DNA of 64,000 nucleotides from Verrucomicrobiaceae bacterium (GTDB lineage: Bacteria; Verrucomicrobiota; Verrucomicrobiia; Verrucomicrobiales; Akkermansiaceae), in assembly GCA_027484055.1 (NCBI GenBank), contig JAIXQH010000014.1, forward strand, positions 1 through 64,000, given 5' to 3'. A program made the position numbers and the translations under genes. The notes under the pieces were generated by a model. It saw only the letters and a program-made list of their open reading frames with translations. It ran no database searches and was not told where the DNA came from. Numbering within the stretch: position 1 is the stretch's first letter; each line of letters starts with the position of its first letter. Of the stretch, positions 63,017 through 64,000 are shown piece by piece.

Positions 63017-64000
63017 TCAATGCCCCTGCGGCTTGGTGTTCTTCGGCGTCCACTCTTTGCGGGAGCGGGAGCGGACGGAGAGCACGACGGGGATGCCGGG
63101 GGCGGGGTGGGCGGCGCGGAAGCGGTTGATGATGTAGGACTCGTAGCTCTGGGCCATGAGGCGCTTGTCGTTGACGAAGAGCACGACGGTGGGCACGGGG
63201 ATGACGCTGTATTTTTCCTCCACGGCGGCGGTGGCGTAGTAGAGCTTGAGGCGCTTGTGCAGCTTGTTGTCGATCGGTGGCGGCTGGGCCTCGAAGGCTC
63301 CTTGGAGGATGCGATTGAGCTGGCCGGTGCCGGGGATGTTTTGGGCGCTTTTACGGATTTTTAGAGCCTCGCGGAGCACGTGATCGACCGAGCCGCCGGT
63401 TTTCGCGGAGCAGGCGACGAAGGGGGCGTAGTGGAGGAAAAAGAGCTCCTTGCGGACGTGCTCGGTGGCTTCTTCGAGGCGGGCATTGCGGTTGGCTCCG
63501 GGGTGGAAGAGGTCGAACTTGTTCAACACGATGAGGCAGGGTTTTTTCTCCTCCATGATGAGCTGGGCGATTTTCCGGTCCATGGAGGTGACTCCGGCGG
63601 CGAGGTCGATGACGAGCACGCAGAGATCGGCGCGGCGCACGGCTTTCTCGGTGCGCATGGCGGAGAAGACTTCCACGGAGTTGTCGCGCTTGGCCCGGGG
63701 GCGGAGTCCGGCGGTGTCGATGAGGGTGAAATTCTCGCCCTCGAAGGAGTAGGGGAGATCGACGGCGTCGCGGGTGGTGCCAGCGATGTCGGAAACGATG
63801 GTGCGCTCGTCTTTGAGGATGGCGTTGACGAGGGAGGATTTCCCGGCGTTGGGCTTGCCGACGATGGCGAGCTTGATGCCGATGGCCTCGGCGACTTCGG
63901 CCTCAGCTTCGGTCTCGGAAACGAGTGGGGCGATGACGGCGTCGATTTCATCGCAGAGCTGGCCAAAGTTACGGCCGTGCTCGGCGGAGACGAAGACGCT
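63017..64000 (-). CDS. der: Ribosome-assembly GTPase Der (EngA), C-terminal part
   Basis: 328 codons on the minus strand running off the window edge, so the N-terminus and first GTPase domain are missing. Present are the end of domain 1 (SVFVSAEHGRNFGQLCDEI), the complete second G domain (G1 GKPNAGKSS, G3 DTAGLRPRAKRDNSVEVFSA, G4 LNKFD, G5 CSAKTGGSVD), and the KH-like C-terminal domain (LYYATAAVEEKYSVIPVPTV). Der has two tandem GTPase domains and acts in 50S subunit maturation. The C-terminus is Lys/Arg-rich (RSRSRKEWTPKNTKP). Confidence 0.95.
   Translation of the reverse strand, partial: SVFVSAEHGRNFGQLCDEIDAVIAPLVSETEAEAEVAEAIGIKLAIVGKPNAGKSSLVNAILKDERTIVSDIAGTTRDAVDLPYSFEGENFTLIDTAGLRPRAKRDNSVEVFSAMRTEKAVRRADLCVLVIDLAAGVTSMDRKIAQLIMEEKKPCLIVLNKFDLFHPGANRNARLEEATEHVRKELFFLHYAPFVACSAKTGGSVDHVLREALKIRKSAQNIPGTGQLNRILQGAFEAQPPPIDNKLHKRLKLYYATAAVEEKYSVIPVPTVVLFVNDKRLMAQSYESYIINRFRAAHPAPGIPVVLSVRSRSRKEWTPKNTKPQGH

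Overview
The window looks like chromosomal DNA of a Verrucomicrobiota bacterium, probably near Verrucomicrobiaceae/Akkermansiaceae. This rests on a PEP-CTERM protein ending in a short helix and an Arg run, a matching exosortase, weak Shine-Dalgarno signals with TTG/GTG starts, a tmRNA tag ADSNELALAA, and REP-like palindromes with a RAYT transposase. The assignment is an inference from gene content.

Layout. 1-300: the 3' end of an IS3-type transposase abuts a truncated 2OG-Fe(II) oxygenase gene. 306-6250: housekeeping genes (ssrA tmRNA, beta-carbonic anhydrase, a short-chain dehydrogenase, an HrpA-type helicase) and a tiny secreted peptide gene behind a sigma-54-like promoter. 6291-12464: first half of an exopolysaccharide/exosortase locus (PEP-CTERM protein, outer-membrane barrel, Wza-like export protein, Wzc-like tyrosine autokinase, EpsI-like protein). 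13108-37045: a long co-directional surface-polysaccharide cluster. It has a CDP-sugar branch (rfbF, rfbG, rfbH and two epimerase/dehydratase-type SDRs), a Wzx-like flippase, a Wzy-like polymerase, nine glycosyltransferases and five acyltransferases. It is preceded by a perfect match to the RfaH-recruiting ops element. 37552-41604: the other half of the EPS machinery (polyprenyl-P sugar transferase, exosortase, repeat-containing membrane protein). 41693-45599: an eda pseudogene, nspC, tRNA-Val(CAC) and dnaG. 45798-51464: a giant secreted G8/beta-helix/thrombospondin-3 protein and a membrane-anchored protein of unknown function, both on the minus strand. 51847-62746: a type I restriction-modification island in the order hsdR, TPR gene, HigB-like toxin, HigA-like antitoxin, hsdS, unknown gene, PIN nuclease, small ORF, hsdM. 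63017-64000: the 3' part of der.

The most unusual region is the restriction island. hsdR carries an in-frame insertion of about 684 bp made of two inverted REP-like palindromes around a RAYT (HUH/Y1) transposase reading frame, so the predicted protein is HsdR-RAYT-HsdR. About 330 bp further on, a 32-bp solo REP copy shifts the frame and cuts off the HsdR C-terminus, whose coding sequence is still intact downstream. A third copy of the same family sits in frame inside hsdM, a different GC-rich repeat sits in the 5' end of hsdS, and a further palindrome lies just upstream of hsdR. The TPR gene that follows hsdR is bracketed by a 23-bp near-perfect direct repeat of the hsdR 3' terminus. The locus therefore looks like a defence island repeatedly hit by REP/RAYT activity, with toxin-antitoxin and PIN genes embedded between the hsd genes.

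The polysaccharide cluster reads as one programme: nucleotide-sugar synthesis, glycosyl transfer and acyl decoration, flipping, polymerisation, export. The export genes and the exosortase flank it on either side. By eye the 6-42 kb region is visibly more AT-rich than hrpA, dnaG and the restriction island, which fits a separately acquired block.
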